DNA of 52,347 nt from Breoghania corrubedonensis (GTDB lineage Bacteria > Pseudomonadota > Alphaproteobacteria > Rhizobiales > Stappiaceae): positions 1 through 52,347 of the forward strand of contig NZ_QAYG01000016.1 in assembly GCF_003053845.1 (NCBI RefSeq), read 5' to 3'. The notes beneath the pieces are model-generated. The model worked only from the letters and a program-made list of their open reading frames with translations. It did not search any database and was not told the DNA's origin. This document shows positions 29,843 to 38,643 of the stretch, in pieces. The translations under genes were made by a program, and so were the position numbers. Within the stretch, counting starts at the first letter, position 1, and every line of letters begins with the position of its first letter.

Positions 29843-31587
29843 CACTGCCCCCTCAACTCGTCCACGCTTGAGGCGATAGCAATCTGCGAGATTTGCGAGT
29901 TGGCAGACACGTCAATCTGCCATTTCCGCGCCTTGAACCCGGCGGGGAGCCGTAGGATCTGGCCGGCGATGGCCTTGGAGGCGATCACCTTCCCATCCGC
30001 ATAGATATTGCAGGTGATTGCTTCCGTTCGCGGTAGCGCCAACAGGTTGTCCGACCCGATTGCGCCCGTGTTGAGCGCTCGTTCATCGACCGCGCTATCA
30101 AGGTCGCCGTTGAAGAGAGATTCATTCTCCTGCCGGACGCGCTCGCGCTCTTCTTCTATCAACCTCACCGTCGCAGGGTCGTTATCGCGACCCAAGTCTA
30201 TCAGAATGGCAGACATGTTGACCGGCTGCACGAGCATGAATTCCTTTGAGCGCCAGTAGAAGGTGCTGGGGAGCCCATCAGGATCATTGAAGCGCAAGAC
30301 CTGCGGATCGTCGCTGCGCGTCAGGTAAAGGCTGGCGTCCGCCTCTGACACAAAGACCGCCGAGGCGTGCTCATCAACGCGGGACAGATACTGAGCCGCG
30401 TTGACGTTGATCAGAAGACATCCGCGCAGGCGCTGGGCTTCGCCGTTGAGGTAGTCATAGAACAGCGTGTAGATGCCACGATCCTGCCCGGCGACCGCTG
30501 TTTCCGGCGAAAACTCAAGCCATGTCTCCCGGCTGAAAAGCTCCGTCGTCGCCAGCGAGATCGAGCCATCCGCACCAACCTGGACGAGGCCGTCTTTCGT
30601 CGGGTAACAGATCGCGAAGCCTAGATCCACGATGGCCCGCGCGTTGATGCAAGGCCACGGCGCTTCGAGCTTCCGGCTGACAACGCTGTCCGGCGCGGTC
30701 CCGCTCATGATGTAAGGGCGGCCCTTGGTCATGACGATCAGGGCGGCATCAAGCGCGCCCAGCCCGACGATATCGGCGTCCACCGTCATCGTGTAGGTTT
30801 CGGGCCATGCGTGCGGTCGGTAGGGCTCGCAGAAATAGACCGTCCGGCCGAAGAATGCTGCCATCATACCGTTCGCCATGCTCACGAGCCCGGAGAGCCC
30901 GTCCGGTGGCGCATCCCATTGCTGCGATGGGAGGGCATCCTGGATATCGTCTACGTCGACCGTATCGACAAAATCGCCTTCCGTGACGGCGCGCTCTGCG
31001 ATCAGGTAGAAGTAGGTGCCGGAGGTCGCGGTCTGGCTCCGGTAGATGCGTTGCAGTGTGACACTGCGCCCGACCGGACCCACAGAGAAGCCGCTCAACG
31101 TGACTTCCTGCCCCGGCTTCCAATCAACCAGCTCGCTCGCCGAACACGGAGCCGATTCCTCCCCGAAGCTGGTGACCAGCGTGTAGCAGTAAGTCCGGGT
31201 CTGGGGGTCTGCATCCTCGTCCGCATCCCCGGTTACTCCAACCACCAATGCCTCTTCGGGGCGCGGCAAGGCAAGATCGTAGACCACCCCGTCCAACCGC
31301 ATCTTCGGGGCACCGTCGCCTGTGTAATAGAGGCGATCTTGCGCCACCGGCCCCGGAGCCGCATGCACAACTTTCTCCCAGGTCAGCCACTCGCCTTGGT
31401 GCTGGTAGATCGTCTGTGCGTTGGTCGCTCCGTCGAGCGTGGCTATGAGCTTCGAGCTGCGCATAGGTGTGAGCGCGCCATCGTCGAGGCGCACCCCATA
31501 AGACGCCGTGGCGGCAGTTTCGGGCAGGAGCCGGGGGTTCAAGAGCGGCTTTTCCCCGGCGAAACCAGAAAGCCGGATTACGGGCAT
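29842..31587 (-). CDS. Tail or tail-hub structural protein
   Basis: The 581-residue protein is rich in short beta segments spaced as in a propeller (DRLYYTGDGAPKMRLDG; GRTVYFCEPYRPHAWPET; RPYIMSGTAPDSVVSRKLE; YPTKDGLVQVGADGSISL). A small Fn3-like region (TRTYCYTLVTSFGEESAPC) lies near residues 130-150. Podovirus tail stabilisation proteins have similar length and composition. It begins at ATG 31587, directly on the start side of the DUF4376 gene stop. Probably part of the tail tube or needle. Confidence 0.65.
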   Translation of the reverse strand: MPVIRLSGFAGEKPLLNPRLLPETAATASYGVRLDDGALTPMRSSKLIATLDGATNAQTIYQHQGEWLTWEKVVHAAPGPVAQDRLYYTGDGAPKMRLDGVVYDLALPRPEEALVVGVTGDADEDADPQTRTYCYTLVTSFGEESAPCSASELVDWKPGQEVTLSGFSVGPVGRSVTLQRIYRSQTATSGTYFYLIAERAVTEGDFVDTVDVDDIQDALPSQQWDAPPDGLSGLVSMANGMMAAFFGRTVYFCEPYRPHAWPETYTMTVDADIVGLGALDAALIVMTKGRPYIMSGTAPDSVVSRKLEAPWPCINARAIVDLGFAICYPTKDGLVQVGADGSISLATTELFSRETWLEFSPETAVAGQDRGIYTLFYDYLNGEAQRLRGCLLINVNAAQYLSRVDEHASAVFVSEADASLYLTRSDDPQVLRFNDPDGLPSTFYWRSKEFMLVQPVNMSAILIDLGRDNDPATVRLIEEERERVRQENESLFNGDLDSAVDERALNTGAIGSDNLLALPRTEAITCNIYADGKVIASKAIAGQILRLPAGFKARKWQIDVSANSQISQIAIASSVDELRGQ

Positions 31588-32213
31588 TACGCCGCCTCCG
31601 AAGTGCCCTCGTCCGCCGCTAGCTCAGTGGTGAGCGCGGTTTCGAAGGCGGTGGTTAGCTCGTCCAGCGTAGAGATCGCCCCGGCGTCGATCTGTACCGA
31701 GACGGCTTCCTCCGCATCGAAGCAAGCCGAAATGAAGGCGAGCGCCGCGTCAGACATCGCGACAATTTCCTCCGCATTGAGGGGGAACCAGCCGTTGATG
31801 GCCTTCCATCGCGTCGTGAAGGACGCATCCTTGTCCGCCTTCATGCGCGCGCCAACGATCTTTGCCAGACTTTCGTTGTCGGTCGCGACCTGCATATCTC
31901 TGACATCGATCCCGCTGCTCTCCCGCTTGTAGCGCAGTGTCGCGAGTGCATCTTTCAAGTCATCCGCTCCCGGCGCGGGCTCTTTCACCGTGATGGTGCC
32001 CGCCTCCCAATCGACGGACCACCATGCGGGCGGGCTGGCAAGAGCTGCGCCACCGTCCGGGACAACGCAATAATGCGCCCAAGGGAGATTCGGGAGCCGT
32101 CCGGCATCCATCATCGCAGTAATGTTGTCGGCGACGGTTTCACCCTCCGCTGGCTTGTTCACAAGCGTCCTACCGAGAACGCCGCTCTCCGTTTCATATG
32201 CAATTATCGGCAT
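31587..32213 (-). CDS. DUF4376 tail fibre-associated protein
   Basis: The 208-residue protein has a DUF4376 domain in residues about 85-180: LRYKRESSGIDVRDMQVATD, SLAKIVGARMKADKD, and FTTRWKAINGWFPLNAEEIV. DUF4376 proteins are found with tail fibres and are thought to aid their assembly or be minor fibre components. It starts four bases after the stop of the tail fibre gene and its N-terminus (residues 1-75) looks like a separate beta-rich domain. Confidence 0.8.
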   Translation of the reverse strand: MPIIAYETESGVLGRTLVNKPAEGETVADNITAMMDAGRLPNLPWAHYCVVPDGGAALASPPAWWSVDWEAGTITVKEPAPGADDLKDALATLRYKRESSGIDVRDMQVATDNESLAKIVGARMKADKDASFTTRWKAINGWFPLNAEEIVAMSDAALAFISACFDAEEAVSVQIDAGAISTLDELTTAFETALTTELAADEGTSEAA

Positions 32214-32216
32214 TTG

Positions 32217-33671
32217 TCAGCTCCAGATGCGGAAGAACAGAACCCAATCCGGGTTGTTCGCAAGATAGGAATCAGTCGCCGCCCCATTCTTGCCAATGAT
32301 CGCGGTGCCGGACATGTCATTACAGGAGAACCCGCACTCAGTGCTGTCCGCCCACACCCCGCCTGCACGCCATGAGCTGCTGTAGTACGGCTGAAAATTC
32401 AGGGGGACTTCATCCCCCTTTTCGTAGCCAGTGCCCGACGCCACGTCCCCCGTCCACCGAGCAAATGCGCCCCATAACACAGGCACCTTCCCCAGCCCGT
32501 GCGCCCAGGTATAGACACCGGTACCAGACACCACGATTTCGTCGCTTTCGATGGGGGCGACGATAGTGGCGATACTCTCCTCTACGTCGCCGACACGTCC
32601 CGAAATACGAGCCATGTCGCTCAGCACGTCTGCGGCAGCGACCTGGGCGGGATCGGTTACCGCGTCGAACGCCTTGATGCAGTAGAGAAGTGCGATATTG
32701 CGCGGGCGGGTTTCTTTAGCCGTGCGCGCCACTCGCGATGGATCAATCGTGACGCGAGCCCCTGCGTTGCTATTGGTAGCCCCCTGTGTCCCGCTATCAC
32801 TAACGCTCGCCGCGCCCTGACTACCGTCCGATGAGTAGTTCCAGCGTGTGATAAACGACGCCGTCCATGCCTCCATTGCATCAAGCTGGCTCGAACCGAA
32901 CCCTCGGTCAGCGTCAACCGCGCGCCCATGGTCCCAGCCCCGCACGAATTCGCCGCGCAGGTCCGGCAGGTTGAACGTTGATGCGGCATCCCCACCTCCA
33001 AACACCGTGCCGATGGCTGCGAACAGGGCCGCGTAAGTTTTCCTGCTGACAGCCGCCCCATTACACTCCAACCATCCTGCGGGTGGCTCGGATGCCCCGA
33101 ACGCCATGATAGAACCCACCGCCACACCTGCCGGGAGATCGTCAGCATTGACCTTTGTGTCCAGTGCGTCCTGAAGCCCCGTCACATCGTTGATGACGTG
33201 CAGGTGGCCGACAGGTGTTTTGCTGGTGTCGAGTTCCTCCAGCGCGTTCTGCACGGAACCGACAGGGATTCCACCACTCGCTGTGACTGCGATGTTGGAT
33301 GCCTTTGACAGGGTGGTTGTCGCAGTGTTCAGATCGTTGGAGAGAACCGCGATATTGCCCGCCATTTCTGAGAGTGTACCGGCCGTCAACCGCAATTCGA
33401 TCTTGGCCCCTGCAACGAAAGCCCGCGCCGCCGTGCCCTCCTGGGCGCGAGCGACTGTCAGCGCGGAACCGTTGCGGGCCGTGACTCGAACGATTTCTAT
33501 CTCGCCTGTCGAAGCGATGATGGTCGCAGGAAACCACTCGCCGGCTCCGCCTCCGCCCGAGAAGGTTGGAAACAGAGCGGCGTCGGCGGCCTGAATAGTC
33601 AGCGCGGTCGCCTGTGCCGAAATCGGCGCTGCCAGCGTTGAGACCGCGTTATTGGCAAAGAGCGCTGTCAT
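32217..33671 (-). CDS. Tail fibre with collar domain
   Basis: ATG 33671 overlaps the previous stop (ATGA), giving 484 residues. The N-terminus is a beta-rich shaft-attachment region; residues about 190-250 are a phage tail collar domain (VGSIMAFGASEPPAGWLECN, then STFNLPDLRGEFVRGWDHGR), and residues 290-335 carry the usual end (TRPRNIALLYCIKAF). About 130 more residues follow, with a C-terminal domain ending YLANNPDWVLFFRIWS that may contact the host receptor. The C-terminal part is probably the host-specific one. Confidence 0.85.
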   Translation of the reverse strand: MTALFANNAVSTLAAPISAQATALTIQAADAALFPTFSGGGGAGEWFPATIIASTGEIEIVRVTARNGSALTVARAQEGTAARAFVAGAKIELRLTAGTLSEMAGNIAVLSNDLNTATTTLSKASNIAVTASGGIPVGSVQNALEELDTSKTPVGHLHVINDVTGLQDALDTKVNADDLPAGVAVGSIMAFGASEPPAGWLECNGAAVSRKTYAALFAAIGTVFGGGDAASTFNLPDLRGEFVRGWDHGRAVDADRGFGSSQLDAMEAWTASFITRWNYSSDGSQGAASVSDSGTQGATNSNAGARVTIDPSRVARTAKETRPRNIALLYCIKAFDAVTDPAQVAAADVLSDMARISGRVGDVEESIATIVAPIESDEIVVSGTGVYTWAHGLGKVPVLWGAFARWTGDVASGTGYEKGDEVPLNFQPYYSSSWRAGGVWADSTECGFSCNDMSGTAIIGKNGAATDSYLANNPDWVLFFRIWS

Positions 33672-33952
33672 CGGCAATTCTCCGTAATCTCCAAGCCTGC
33701 AGCGACTTCCTTCACGCGCTGGGCTTCCGTTGTAATGATCAAGGTGACGGTCCCCCGTTCTCCGGCAGCGCCTCCTTCGAGCCAGACCTGCACTTCTCGC
33801 TCCGACCAGTCCGTCTTGAATACCGACGCGGTGGAGCCCGCGATTGTGGCTTCCGCACCTGTGATGTGGTCCCCGGACGGCATCCAGCGCGAAAAGTCGA
33901 ACCGATAATCGAGCCGGTCGAGCGGCTTCTTACTAATGGCCCCGAGCATCAT
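33668..33952 (-). CDS. Small beta-rich virion protein
   Basis: The 94-residue protein starts at ATG 33952 overlapping the previous stop. It has beta-rich sequence: DYRFDFSRWMPSGDHITGAE, VFKTDWSEREVQVWLEGGAA and RGTVTLIITTEAQRVKEV. Genes of this size and composition (a DFS.W...GD.I.....T pattern) are widespread in phage tail operons, with a fold resembling a tail baseplate or fibre attachment protein. Exact role unknown. Confidence 0.65.
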   Translation of the reverse strand: MMLGAISKKPLDRLDYRFDFSRWMPSGDHITGAEATIAGSTASVFKTDWSEREVQVWLEGGAAGERGTVTLIITTEAQRVKEVAAGLEITENCR

Positions 33953-34641
33953 CAGGCCCAGCCTCCTTCTTTCGGGACGTAGAATGCCCTTGGTTCTCGT
34001 CCTATTGTGATTTCCCGGGCCTCCCGGGCGGTAGCAAACCTGATCTCGGCGCTCACGGCGCGCGTGCGCACGGCAACCGTGGGACGGAATGACCGATAGT
34101 CGAGATGCCCAGCGACGCTAGTGCGATAGATCGCAACCCCGGGCACTGAGCGACGCGCGGTGAAGTACAGTCCCGGTATCAAGCGGCTGGGATTGCCCCC
34201 GCCAATGCCGATGCGAGATACAAGCCCACTGGATGCACTCCAGGCGATGGGTGATCTCCCGGAAACACCAATATTCAGCGCGAGCGGGCCAAAAGCATGA
34301 ATGGTCCCGATTGCATCCCCTGCCACATTGGTACGGCGTACAGCCGTCGCAGAATTCGTCAGGGACATGAGCGCCGCGGCGCTGGCAGGGTATCGCCGCG
34401 CAACCGCACCGGAGATGGCCCACCGCACGACATGAACACCAGACAAGACGCCAATTAAGGATAGAACCGCATTCCCGCCACTGTGCAGAGGCCCATTCCC
34501 ACGCACTGCACGCGAAGCCGTCAGGACCGCAGACGACAGCAGAGACGCCCCCACCACGGCGACCAGCTCAACAGTTCGATTGCCCCCGTTCAGGGCGTGG
34601 GCATTGAGCGCACTGCCGTTTATGGTCCCAGCGGATGTCAC
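33952..34641 (-). CDS. Repetitive structural protein
   Basis: The 229-residue protein begins MTSAGTINGSALNAHALNGG, then is Ala/Val/Ser-rich with basic residues throughout (AVARRYPASAAALMSLTNSA). The INGxxLNAxALNG opening is a pattern I have seen in phage structural proteins. The sequence is low in charge contrast and suggests repeated beta segments. It lies between the tail fibre genes and a small capsid or tail protein. Exact role unknown. Confidence 0.55.
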   Translation of the reverse strand: MTSAGTINGSALNAHALNGGNRTVELVAVVGASLLSSAVLTASRAVRGNGPLHSGGNAVLSLIGVLSGVHVVRWAISGAVARRYPASAAALMSLTNSATAVRRTNVAGDAIGTIHAFGPLALNIGVSGRSPIAWSASSGLVSRIGIGGGNPSRLIPGLYFTARRSVPGVAIYRTSVAGHLDYRSFRPTVAVRTRAVSAEIRFATAREAREITIGREPRAFYVPKEGGWA

Positions 34642-34643
34642 GA

Positions 34644-35060
34644 TCAGGCCACCGACAAGGTGACACTACCGGCGTAGATCACGGCTTCATCCGACGTTTC
34701 GATGGTCCTCGCCTTTTCCAGCTCTCCGCCATAGAGATACGTCCCACCGCCCACGTCGGTCCAAACACCAAAATGGGTCACTTCAACCGGGTCTGCGCCA
34801 TCGAGCGCGGGGAACAGGAGCTTCTGTTTGTTGGACGTGCCGCTATCGGCAGCGGGCAGGAACGCCGCGCCCAACTCGCCCCCCGCCGTCGCATCCTGAC
34901 GCGCATATGCGGGCCAAGCCTCCGGCGTCACCTCCCCCGCTCCCGTCTTGCCTGGATCGGCGGTGTGCAACGAGACATAGAGCTTGTCCGGGACAGCGGG
35001 GGCGATACCGCGCATTCCCGCGTCGAGCATGAGGTTCGCCAAATAGGTGCTGACAGCCAT
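34644..35060 (-). CDS. Virion structural protein (LYVSLHTADP family)
   Basis: The 138-residue protein begins with a helix (VSTYLANLMLDAGMRGIAP) followed by LYVSLHTADPGKTGAGEVTP, a pattern widespread in phage tail or decoration proteins, and a beta-rich remainder (VTHFGVWTDVGGGTYLYGGE). It starts at 35060 in the stop of the next upstream gene. Exact role unknown. Confidence 0.7.
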   Translation of the reverse strand: MAVSTYLANLMLDAGMRGIAPAVPDKLYVSLHTADPGKTGAGEVTPEAWPAYARQDATAGGELGAAFLPAADSGTSNKQKLLFPALDGADPVEVTHFGVWTDVGGGTYLYGGELEKARTIETSDEAVIYAGSVTLSVA

Positions 35061-35686
35061 CAGAAATAGGCTCCTTTCGTGCGCAGCGGCGCTCTCTGCT
35101 GGCCGCGCAATGCTTCGATTTTCAGGGTGGTGAGTGCCGCTTCAAACGTCTGCTTCTTCGCCAAGCCGAGTTGCGGGTTCGACGATGACAGTTCAGTGAG
35201 CAGAAAACTCGCCGCCCCATCGCTCAGGAGTTCCGCCAAGGCCCCGTCCATCAGGAACGCCGGAAGGCTGCTGGCTCTCCTCGATGGGACCAGAACCATT
35301 TGCAGAAACAGCGTCCCCGTCGCGAACGGGTAGACCGTCAACGTGTTCGGTTGGAGCTGGGTGATGTAGTGGGGGTTCCCATGCTCAAGATCGAACGGCC
35401 AACGCGGATAGGCGTCGTTGATCCACTGGAGCGTGACCGGCTCCAACTGCCAGTCATCAAGAAAGGCGTGCCGGATTTCGAGGATATCGGCGTCCTGCAC
35501 AGGACACGTCGGCTGCATGCGCGGATGGCTGATTGCGATCTGCGCCGGCTCAACCCAATTCCTCGCCGCTTTGCAGATCGCCCGAGCGGACTGGCGGATC
35601 GCCTTCAAAGCCACGGGGTCCGACACGTTCGGCGCCCACTTGATGGCTTCCGGCAAAAAATCTTCGATATCCACAAATATGGTCAT
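35060..35686 (-). CDS. Head-tail connector or neck protein (probable)
   Basis: The 208-residue protein begins with a helix (MTIFVDIEDFLPEAIKWAPN) typical for adaptor proteins that dock on the portal, and has beta segments in the middle (WQLEPVTLQWINDAYPRWPF). Its length and position between the DUF6682-like gene and a tail protein fit a connector. Starts at ATG 35686, overlapping the previous stop. Confidence 0.6.
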   Translation of the reverse strand: MTIFVDIEDFLPEAIKWAPNVSDPVALKAIRQSARAICKAARNWVEPAQIAISHPRMQPTCPVQDADILEIRHAFLDDWQLEPVTLQWINDAYPRWPFDLEHGNPHYITQLQPNTLTVYPFATGTLFLQMVLVPSRRASSLPAFLMDGALAELLSDGAASFLLTELSSSNPQLGLAKKQTFEAALTTLKIEALRGQQRAPLRTKGAYF

Positions 35687-36372
35687 CGGCCGCCTCCGCT
35701 GGGGGCCGCAGCCTCAGTTTGAGCCTGATAGCCCAATGACGCGGAGAATGCCTGATAGTGGAGTGTCGCCCGGGCGGGCTGGGCGGCCGTGTCGTCTTTG
35801 AGGTTAGCGCGATAGAGGACATAGTCGAGCAGCACATCATCGTACTGTTCGGGAAGTCCGTGCGGGATCTCGTACGCGGCGATATTCGTTGAACCCGCCT
35901 CCACCTGCCCGGAGACGGTGGGCGGCAGTGTCGACGCGACCGCGCGAACGCGACCAGTCCCGTCGTTGCCAGGATAGACGTAGAAGTCGAAGGGGAGCGT
36001 GCTGTCGTAGACATATTGGCGAACTTGCCGCCGATACGGGACATAGCTGGGGTCATGCCACGACGGTTCGCTTGCATCGAGAGAAGACCGCGCAGTTGAA
36101 CGGATAGCGCGCCCGCCGCCCCCATCCTCGTTGGGCTCGTTGCACAAGATGTCGATCAGCTGGACAACCCGTGCGTCCTGCGGAACCTTCTGGCTTGTGC
36201 CTCGCGCCAACGGCAAGACGATCTGTTCAGTGTGAGCCCCCGGCTTCACCTTGATGATCGACTTCACCCCTTCATCCAGCCAGTCGGCCAGTTCAGCCAA
36301 CGGCCAGCGGATGTGTTCGTCATCGAAGAGCAACACGCCTGCCCTCGTGAGGATTGTGGCGGCCGTCCCCAT
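35683..36372 (-). CDS. Head-tail adaptor (DUF6682-like)
   Basis: I start at ATG 36372 (229 residues) within the stop of the small basic gene (TGATG); the longer frame to 36501 reads the neighbouring gene out of frame. MGTAATILTRAGVLLFDDEH and IRWPLAELADWLDEG match the N-terminus of podovirus adaptor proteins. The C-terminus LLDYVLYRANLKDDTAAQPA, then LGYQAQTEAAA fits this family. It would sit between portal and tail. Confidence 0.75.
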   Translation of the reverse strand: MGTAATILTRAGVLLFDDEHIRWPLAELADWLDEGVKSIIKVKPGAHTEQIVLPLARGTSQKVPQDARVVQLIDILCNEPNEDGGGGRAIRSTARSSLDASEPSWHDPSYVPYRRQVRQYVYDSTLPFDFYVYPGNDGTGRVRAVASTLPPTVSGQVEAGSTNIAAYEIPHGLPEQYDDVLLDYVLYRANLKDDTAAQPARATLHYQAFSASLGYQAQTEAAAPSGGGR

Positions 36373-36557
36373 CACATCGCCCCCGTAACCTTCGCGACCA
36401 GGTTCACAATCCAGCGTTTCCCCGAAAGCAGAACTTTGCCGATCCATGCGATAATGGGCGCGATGGCCTTCACCACTCGCTTGATGGCGCGTGCGCTCCA
36501 AGAAACGGCCTTCTTGCCGACCCCGACCACTTTCCGAATGAAGCTCTCAATCTGCAT
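36372..36557 (-). CDS. Cationic amphipathic 61-residue protein
   Basis: MQIESFIRKVVGVGKKAVSW is followed by further amphipathic segments (ARAIKRVVKAIAPIIAWIGK; RWIVNLVAKVTGAM). Basic residues recur every three to four positions, giving two or three amphipathic helices with Trp at the membrane interface. It is unlike the flanking structural proteins and lies between the adaptor and a small protein in a (-) operon. It could be a minor virion peptide or a membrane-active factor. Start ATG 36557; no good ribosome binding site is visible. Confidence 0.6.
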   Translation of the reverse strand: MQIESFIRKVVGVGKKAVSWSARAIKRVVKAIAPIIAWIGKVLLSGKRWIVNLVAKVTGAM

Positions 36558-36562
36558 GACGA

Positions 36563-36856
36563 TCAGCCCTTCTTCGCCGTGGTGTGGCGCGTGTGCTTGG
36601 CGGAGGCGGTGTCATTCGCCGGTTCGGCAGCCGTCTTCTCTTCCTTGGGCTTCTCAACGGAGGGCGTTTCATCCGCCGGCATGAGGGAGCTGGCTTCTGC
36701 TTCCCGATAAACATCGGCCCGGGAGAGGAAGCATTCGATGTGGCGCAGGTTCACCACCTCTGCGACGGCCCTGCCATTGGCGTCGAAGGAGAAGCGATAG
36801 CACCGGTCGCCAACCCGGACCTCGGTCGGTCCGTTGATGCACTCGATGATTTTCAT
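36563..36856 (-). CDS. Small head-associated protein
   Basis: I start at ATG 36856 (97 residues, MKIIECINGPTEVRVGDRCY), with GGAGA upstream, rather than at 36910. The first half is beta-rich (GDRCYRFSFDANGRAVAEV); the second half is a charged, disordered tail (EKPKEEKTAAEPANDTASAK, then HTRHTTAKKG). The position between the adaptor and a probable decoration protein suggests a minor capsid or head-tail joint protein. Family not recognised. Confidence 0.65.
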   Translation of the reverse strand: MKIIECINGPTEVRVGDRCYRFSFDANGRAVAEVVNLRHIECFLSRADVYREAEASSLMPADETPSVEKPKEEKTAAEPANDTASAKHTRHTTAKKG

Positions 36857-36924
36857 GGGGGTGTCTCCAAAGATTAGGGGAAGGGCAATTCTCGCTGCCC
36901 TCCCCCGCACGCATCAGGCGCGGC

Positions 36925-37380
36925 TTATTCGGTCGTGTAGAAGACGGTGAGGCCGATCTGGCCTGCCTTTGCCGTTGCCGCCCCGGCCGTGACTTCCAAG
37001 GCAATCGCGCGGTCGTAGTTGACCGGCGTCACACGGACGACCGCTGCGGTTTCGCCGACCTCCACGCCGCCCGCGCGGACCGCCTCTGTGGCCGTGAACA
37101 GCTCTTCGACTTTGCTGCCTTCCGACACGTCGTCGATGGCGTCGTTGATCAGGCCGACCTTCACGGCAGCGGTCGGCTCTGCGTCCACATCGAGTGCATC
37201 GCTGTCCAGCACCATGTAGGAGGGAGAGCACCCGAGCGGCAGAACGCCGACGATAAGAAGGTCATCCGCGACCAGCGCATCCACATCGATCGTGAACCGC
37301 TTGCGGATCAGGCTCTGTGCGAAGGCCGGGTAGCCATACGGAACGAGCCCCGTGGCCGCATCACCATAATGAACAGACAT
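36925..37380 (-). CDS. Capsid-associated (decoration-like) protein
   Basis: The 151-residue protein starts at ATG 37380, 42 bases after the capsid gene stop, and is beta-rich with acidic Ala/Val-rich segments (VKVGLINDAIDDVSEGSKVE; AGQIGLTVFYTTE). The gene immediately downstream of the N4 gp56-like capsid gene usually encodes a structural protein with this profile, often decorating the head. Function assigned by position. Confidence 0.65.
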   Translation of the reverse strand: MSVHYGDAATGLVPYGYPAFAQSLIRKRFTIDVDALVADDLLIVGVLPLGCSPSYMVLDSDALDVDAEPTAAVKVGLINDAIDDVSEGSKVEELFTATEAVRAGGVEVGETAAVVRVTPVNYDRAIALEVTAGAATAKAGQIGLTVFYTTE

Positions 37381-37422
37381 TTTCTACCTCGTTGAGAAAA
37401 CAGAAGGACGGGGGACGGCGGC

Positions 37423-38529
37423 TTACGCCGCCGCCTTGGCGTTGGGGTCCTTGGCGTAGGTGTCGATGGCCAGCACGCCGAAGTCGCGGTCATTGAACCT
37501 CGACTTCTTGACGCCGGAGATCATGCCGCCGGCGATGGTCGGCTCGTTGCCGTAGTCCTGGGTGGTTTCTTCCCACTGGCAACGGAAGCCGCCGGTCGAA
37601 CCGTAGGCGACCACACCGGCCTGCCGGCCCATGAACAGTGCCCGGGCGGCGGGCTGCTTTTCGTCGCCGCCGTAGTTCTTGAACCGGATCACGTCCTCGT
37701 GCTCGTGCAGCACGACGTTCTTGATCATGCCAGCGCCGCCCTTGCAGAGCGGGCTCTTGCGACCCTCGAATGTCGCCAGCGCCTTCTGGATGTCTAGCCA
37801 GCCCGTCTTGTCCTTGGTGCGCAGGTCGTGCATCTGGTACTTGGACATGAGGCAGACGTAGTGCTTCTCGCCGTCGATGTTCAGCGGGAGCATTTGTGCC
37901 GACTTCTGGTCGGTTGCGGCCATCATCGACGCCTTGACCTCGGCGCTTTCGATCAGATCCCGGGTCATGCCGCAGGTATCGTCGATGGTCGACTTGCTCG
38001 TGGCACCGCCGCCGTACAGGATATGGTCATTATCCGGCGACTGAATCGGGTTCTCGGCATGACCGGCCCAGTTCTGATCCTCGATGAAGTTCTCGTTCAT
38101 ACCCCGGGCGCCGGATAGATAGATGAAGATCATCTGGTCGAAAAACTTCGACCAGTACTCCGCCAGCCGGTCGCGGGCGACGCGGCGAATGTTGTGGATA
38201 GTGCGCTTGCGGCTCATTTTGCCGCCAGCCGAGACGGCCTTGCGCATCTGATCGATCTTCAGCTCGTCCGAAAAGAACTTGAGGTTCTCTTCCTTGCCCT
38301 GGAGCCGGTCATCACCGTAGGTCGGCCGACCACGGAGCTGGACGGACAGGTCGAATGTGATCGTATCGCCCGCGTCCTTCTCCAGATCGGTCAGACGCTG
38401 GATCAGGCTGTCAGGGCTTTCGCCGATGAAACGGTTGTTGAAATAGCTCTGCCGGGCCGTCTGAATGAACAGCGAGCCGGACCACTTTTTCTGAGCGCGC
38501 TTGTCACCGAATGCAATCGTGGTGGGCAT
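37423..38529 (-). CDS. Major capsid protein, N4 gp56 family
   Basis: ATG 38529 with GGAG seven bases upstream gives 368 residues beginning MPTTIAFGDKRAQKKWSGSL; the longer frame from GTG 38565 would start inside the leader motif. Conserved segments of the N4 gp56-like family are seen: FIQTARQSYFNNRFIGES, DTITFDLSVQLRGRPTYGDD and RDRLAEYWSKFFDQMIFIYL. It folds as HK97-type capsid subunits. It leads the leftward structural operon behind its own promoter at 38586-38614. Confidence 0.9.
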   Translation of the reverse strand: MPTTIAFGDKRAQKKWSGSLFIQTARQSYFNNRFIGESPDSLIQRLTDLEKDAGDTITFDLSVQLRGRPTYGDDRLQGKEENLKFFSDELKIDQMRKAVSAGGKMSRKRTIHNIRRVARDRLAEYWSKFFDQMIFIYLSGARGMNENFIEDQNWAGHAENPIQSPDNDHILYGGGATSKSTIDDTCGMTRDLIESAEVKASMMAATDQKSAQMLPLNIDGEKHYVCLMSKYQMHDLRTKDKTGWLDIQKALATFEGRKSPLCKGGAGMIKNVVLHEHEDVIRFKNYGGDEKQPAARALFMGRQAGVVAYGSTGGFRCQWEETTQDYGNEPTIAGGMISGVKKSRFNDRDFGVLAIDTYAKDPNAKAAA

Positions 38530-38561
38530 ATGGGTGCTCCATCTCCATTGGGATGTTGGAA

Positions 38562-38573
38562 GCACTCCTGCGC
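38562..38573 (-). promoter_or_regulatory. Late-gene leader motif, copy 3
   Basis: On the minus strand GCGCAGGAGTGC lies 12 bases after the -10 of the capsid promoter and ends 32 bases before ATG 38529. The dyad CGCA-GGAG-TGC(T) lacks its last pair. It is divergent from copy 4 and lies 70 bases from it. Confidence 0.7.
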
Positions 38574-38585
38574 TCTATGGCTCTG

Positions 38586-38614
38586 TATCTACTGCAATCC
38601 GGCTATTGTTGCAA
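38586..38614 (-). promoter_or_regulatory. Capsid operon promoter with shared -35
   Basis: Minus strand: TTGCAA (38609-38614), 17 bases, TAGATA (38586-38591). The TTGCAA is self-complementary and can also face rightward towards the lysis operon, though no convincing -10 lies at the right distance there (GTGGCA at 17 bases). The same shared TTGCAA design occurs at 2057-2062. Confidence 0.6.
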
Positions 38615-38643
38615 CTGACGACCTGTGGTAAGTGGCAATCACT

